A stretch of 15,321 bases of DNA from Clostridia bacterium. GTDB taxonomy: Bacteria; Bacillota; Clostridia; Oscillospirales; CAG-272. The position numbers were made by a program, and so were the translations under genes. The number at the start of each line of letters is the position of its first letter. Within the stretch, counting starts at the first letter, position 1. The stretch is taken from the NCBI GenBank assembly GCA_017395885.1, contig JAFQNM010000228.1:1-15321 (forward strand), given 5' to 3'. Shown in pieces: positions 13,698 through 15,321 of this stretch. The notes below the pieces were generated by a model that was not told where the DNA came from, searched no databases, and was given only the letters and a program-made list of their open reading frames with translations.

Positions 13698-14062
13698 TTT
13701 CAACAGCCGTTTTTCAATTATCAACACAACTGAGTTTCCCTTTGAAAAGGCTGTGAAATTATTGTTGAAAAAGAAGATATTTCCTTAATTATAAGGGAGT
13801 TGAGGTTTCGAAAAGGTTTTCAACAGCTTGTTGAAAACTCTAATATTTTCTTTTAATTTTAACTTTTCAACAGCAGCCTCGAATGTTGAAAAATCGGGCC
13901 TTTTCGAAAATGAAATTTTTTTTCGAAGAATCTGAAATTTTTAAGTCCCAAAGAGCAGAATTTTCAACCGGAGCAAACCGGGATTCAACCTGAAAAATTG
14001 AAAACAATTTCATTATTTCCCCTGATCCTAAAGGCCTCCCGGAGATTTCAACAGTTTCAACC
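13697..14062. promoter_or_regulatory. oriC DnaA-box cluster with variant consensus TTWTCAACA
   Basis: The dnaA-dnaN gap holds many copies of TTWTCAACA. Exact forward matches are at 13718-13726 (TTATCAACA), 13817-13825 and 13864-13872. Exact reverse matches (TGTTGAAAA) are at 13763-13771, 13829-13837 and 13884-13892. One-mismatch copies are at 13697-13705, 13961-13969 and 14045-14053, and a weaker one is at 14054-14062. The classical TTATCCACA does not occur in the gap. Position, number and orientation show an origin. That these are DnaA sites is inferred from their closeness to the known consensus and from the dnaA neighbour. Confidence 0.85.
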
Positions 14063-14066
14063 GCCT

Positions 14067-14081
14067 CTACAACTACTACTG
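14067..14081 (+). promoter_or_regulatory. DnaA-trio-like element of the origin unwinding system
   Basis: The top strand reads CTA CAA CTA CTA CTG, so the lower strand carries repeated 3'-GAT-5' triplets, the form described for DnaA-trios in Bacillus subtilis. It follows two box-like repeats (14045-14062) and a short GC-rich piece (14063-14066) and precedes an AT-rich tract. This is the known order of box, GC-rich spacer, trios, unwinding region. Confidence 0.7.
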
Positions 14082-14113
14082 TTTTATTTATATTATTATT
14101 ATTATTTATTTCA
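14082..14113. other. AT-rich DNA unwinding element
   Basis: About 30 bases are almost pure A/T, with a run of five ATT triplets and no internal GC pair. It lies next to the trio-like element and is the most easily melted part of the gap, so it is the likely start of strand opening. Confidence 0.7.
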
Positions 14114-14124
14114 CTGTAATGACC

Positions 14125-14134
14125 TTCACGTGAA
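14125..14134. promoter_or_regulatory. Degenerate parS-like core
   Basis: TTCACGTGAA is the central ten bases of the parS palindrome, but the outer bases do not match (11 of 16 overall). It lies 67 bp before dnaN. It may be a weak ParB site or chance. Confidence 0.3.
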
Positions 14135-14200
14135 AATACGGAAAAGGTCGCCATTATTTAATTTTTCACGTTTTTGAAGGAAAGGAAAGTTGGTATTATT

Positions 14201-15321
14201 ATGAAAGTTGTATTTGACAGAGATAAGCTTCTTGCATCTCTCGGCCCTGCGGCCGCAATAGCTCCCGGTAAAAAAACCATTGCAAGCGTTGAGGGTATCC
14301 TTTTTGAGTGCCCCGGCGAGGAGCCCGGAACCTGCCGCCTCACAGCATACGATATGGAGAAGGGTATGCGTACATTTGTTGAGGCTAAGTCTATGACAGA
14401 CGGCAGCTTTATTATCAACAGCCAGAATATTCTCCAGATCGTCAGAAGCATGCCCTCCGGAGATATAACTATAGATATAGACGATAAGAACCGTGCAAAG
14501 ATCACCGGCGGCGGCGGATTTTTCGAGATAGGCTCCATTCCCGGAGAGAGCTATCCCAGCCTTCCCCTCCTCTCAGGTGACAGAAACTATACTATTCCCC
14601 AGTATATTTTCAGAAGCCTTATCTCTAAAACTGCCTTCGCTATCGACCAGAATGCTCAGAAGCCTATTTTCAACGGCGTTTATTTCTCCGTTGAGGAGGG
14701 CAAGCTGAAGTGCGTTGGCTGCGACGGTAACAGACTGGGCTTTGCTGAATACGAGATAGGTGACGATGCTCCCGATGCATCCTTCATCGTTCCCGGCAAG
14801 ATCCTTATGGAGCTTATGAAGATGATCCACGATACGGAGGATGATATCACCATCTCCCTTGCAAGAAAGCACTGTATCTTCAGAGTTGGCGATTATACAT
14901 ATTTTTCAAGACTTATTGACGGCGAGTACCTTAACTATAAGAGGATCATTCCCGAGGAGTTTGAAAGGTGCGCCTATATCAATACTGATATGATGCTCGG
15001 TGCAGTAGAAAGAGCCTCTATCGTAACTGAGGATAAGCTTGGCGGAAGCACCTCAAAGACGTATATCAAGCTTGAGTTTGAGGAAAAGGTGCTGAAGATC
15101 TCCTCCGCTTCCACAGGCGGAAGCGTTTATGAGGAGATACCCATTGCCATGACAGGAGAAAATCTTGTGATCGCCTTTAAGTGCCGCTTCCTTCTTGACG
15201 CTTTAAAGGCCTCTGAGAGCTGCTCAACGGTCAAATTCAATATGAACGGACCTCTTATGGGTATATGCATTGAAAACGGCGAGAGCGGCGAGGGAGACGA
15301 AAAGGATCCCGTTAATTACAA
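14201..15321 (+). CDS. dnaN: DNA polymerase III sliding clamp, beta subunit (3' end cut by window)
   Basis: The beta clamp encircles DNA and holds polymerase III and many partner proteins. The reading frame is open from the ATG to the window end, giving 373 codons without a stop. The N-terminus MKVVFDRDKLLASLGPAAAIAP, broken here only by the strand turn, and PIFNGVYFSVEEGKLKCVG near 162-180 are typical of clamp domains 1 and 2. IPGESYPSLP near 121-130 also fits the family. Family length is about 365-385, so probably only the last 10-15 residues, including the C-terminal strand next to the partner-binding pocket, are missing. AAGGAAAGGAAAG upstream (14177-14189) supplies the ribosome-binding site. 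There is no separate promoter that I can support; it may be co-transcribed with dnaA. Confidence 0.95.
   Translation, partial: MKVVFDRDKLLASLGPAAAIAPGKKTIASVEGILFECPGEEPGTCRLTAYDMEKGMRTFVEAKSMTDGSFIINSQNILQIVRSMPSGDITIDIDDKNRAKITGGGGFFEIGSIPGESYPSLPLLSGDRNYTIPQYIFRSLISKTAFAIDQNAQKPIFNGVYFSVEEGKLKCVGCDGNRLGFAEYEIGDDAPDASFIVPGKILMELMKMIHDTEDDITISLARKHCIFRVGDYTYFSRLIDGEYLNYKRIIPEEFERCAYINTDMMLGAVERASIVTEDKLGGSTSKTYIKLEFEEKVLKISSASTGGSVYEEIPIAMTGENLVIAFKCRFLLDALKASESCSTVKFNMNGPLMGICIENGESGEGDEKDPVNY

Noticed and set aside
13867..14154. Reverse-strand open frame of 95 codons in the dnaA-dnaN gap
   Set aside because: It lies over DnaA boxes and the AT-rich unwinding region. Its Asn and Val runs come from simple repeats.

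Overview
The window is a chromosomal replication-origin region from a bacterium of the class Clostridia. A gut-type Oscillospiraceae/Ruminococcaceae member is my best guess. The reasons are the moderate GC content with strong Shine-Dalgarno sites, TTG starts, Firmicutes-type parS sites (TGTTTCACGTGAAACA), a dnaA-origin-dnaN layout, and Gram-positive genes such as nrnA and the walJ-type metallo-beta-lactamase. Species cannot be read from the sequence. Every convincing gene is on the + strand.

Layout, left to right. (1) 1-373: two tandem copies of a structured ~127-bp non-coding repeat, then a short leader. (2) 374-2142: recF and recX, overlapping by 4 bp. (3) 2308-8663: rimO, a WalJ/YycJ-type hydrolase, rlmH, a membrane-anchored WG-repeat protein and mnmG, closely packed. 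(4) 8664-8801: two perfect ParB-binding parS sites 94 bp apart. (5) 8802-11722: rbfA, nrnA, truB and a small nitroreductase. (6) 11723-12329: no gene, but a dense set of hairpins and terminators, then DnaA boxes and promoter elements for dnaA. (7) 12330-13697: dnaA. (8) 13697-14113: the likely oriC, with variant DnaA boxes, a DnaA-trio-like element and an AT-rich unwinding region. (9) 14201 to the window end: dnaN, missing only its last few codons.

How the genes work together. dnaA, oriC, dnaN and the parS sites form the initiation and segregation module. recF and recX both act on RecA filaments. The middle is a block of translation-maturation genes: RimO modifies ribosomal protein S12, RlmH modifies 23S rRNA, MnmG and TruB modify tRNA, RbfA matures the 30S subunit, and NrnA degrades nanoRNA and pAp. 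The gene order is unusual. recF lies about 13 kb before dnaA instead of after dnaN. rbfA-nrnA-truB is cut off from nusA-infB. mnmG lacks its usual rsmG-parA-parB neighbours.

No wholly new multi-gene system is evident. The most interesting signal is the origin. Its DnaA boxes follow TTWTCAACA rather than TTWTCCACA, they sit in nested inverted pairs, and the resident DnaA has a changed DNA-recognition motif (RDHATV in place of GGRDHTTV).
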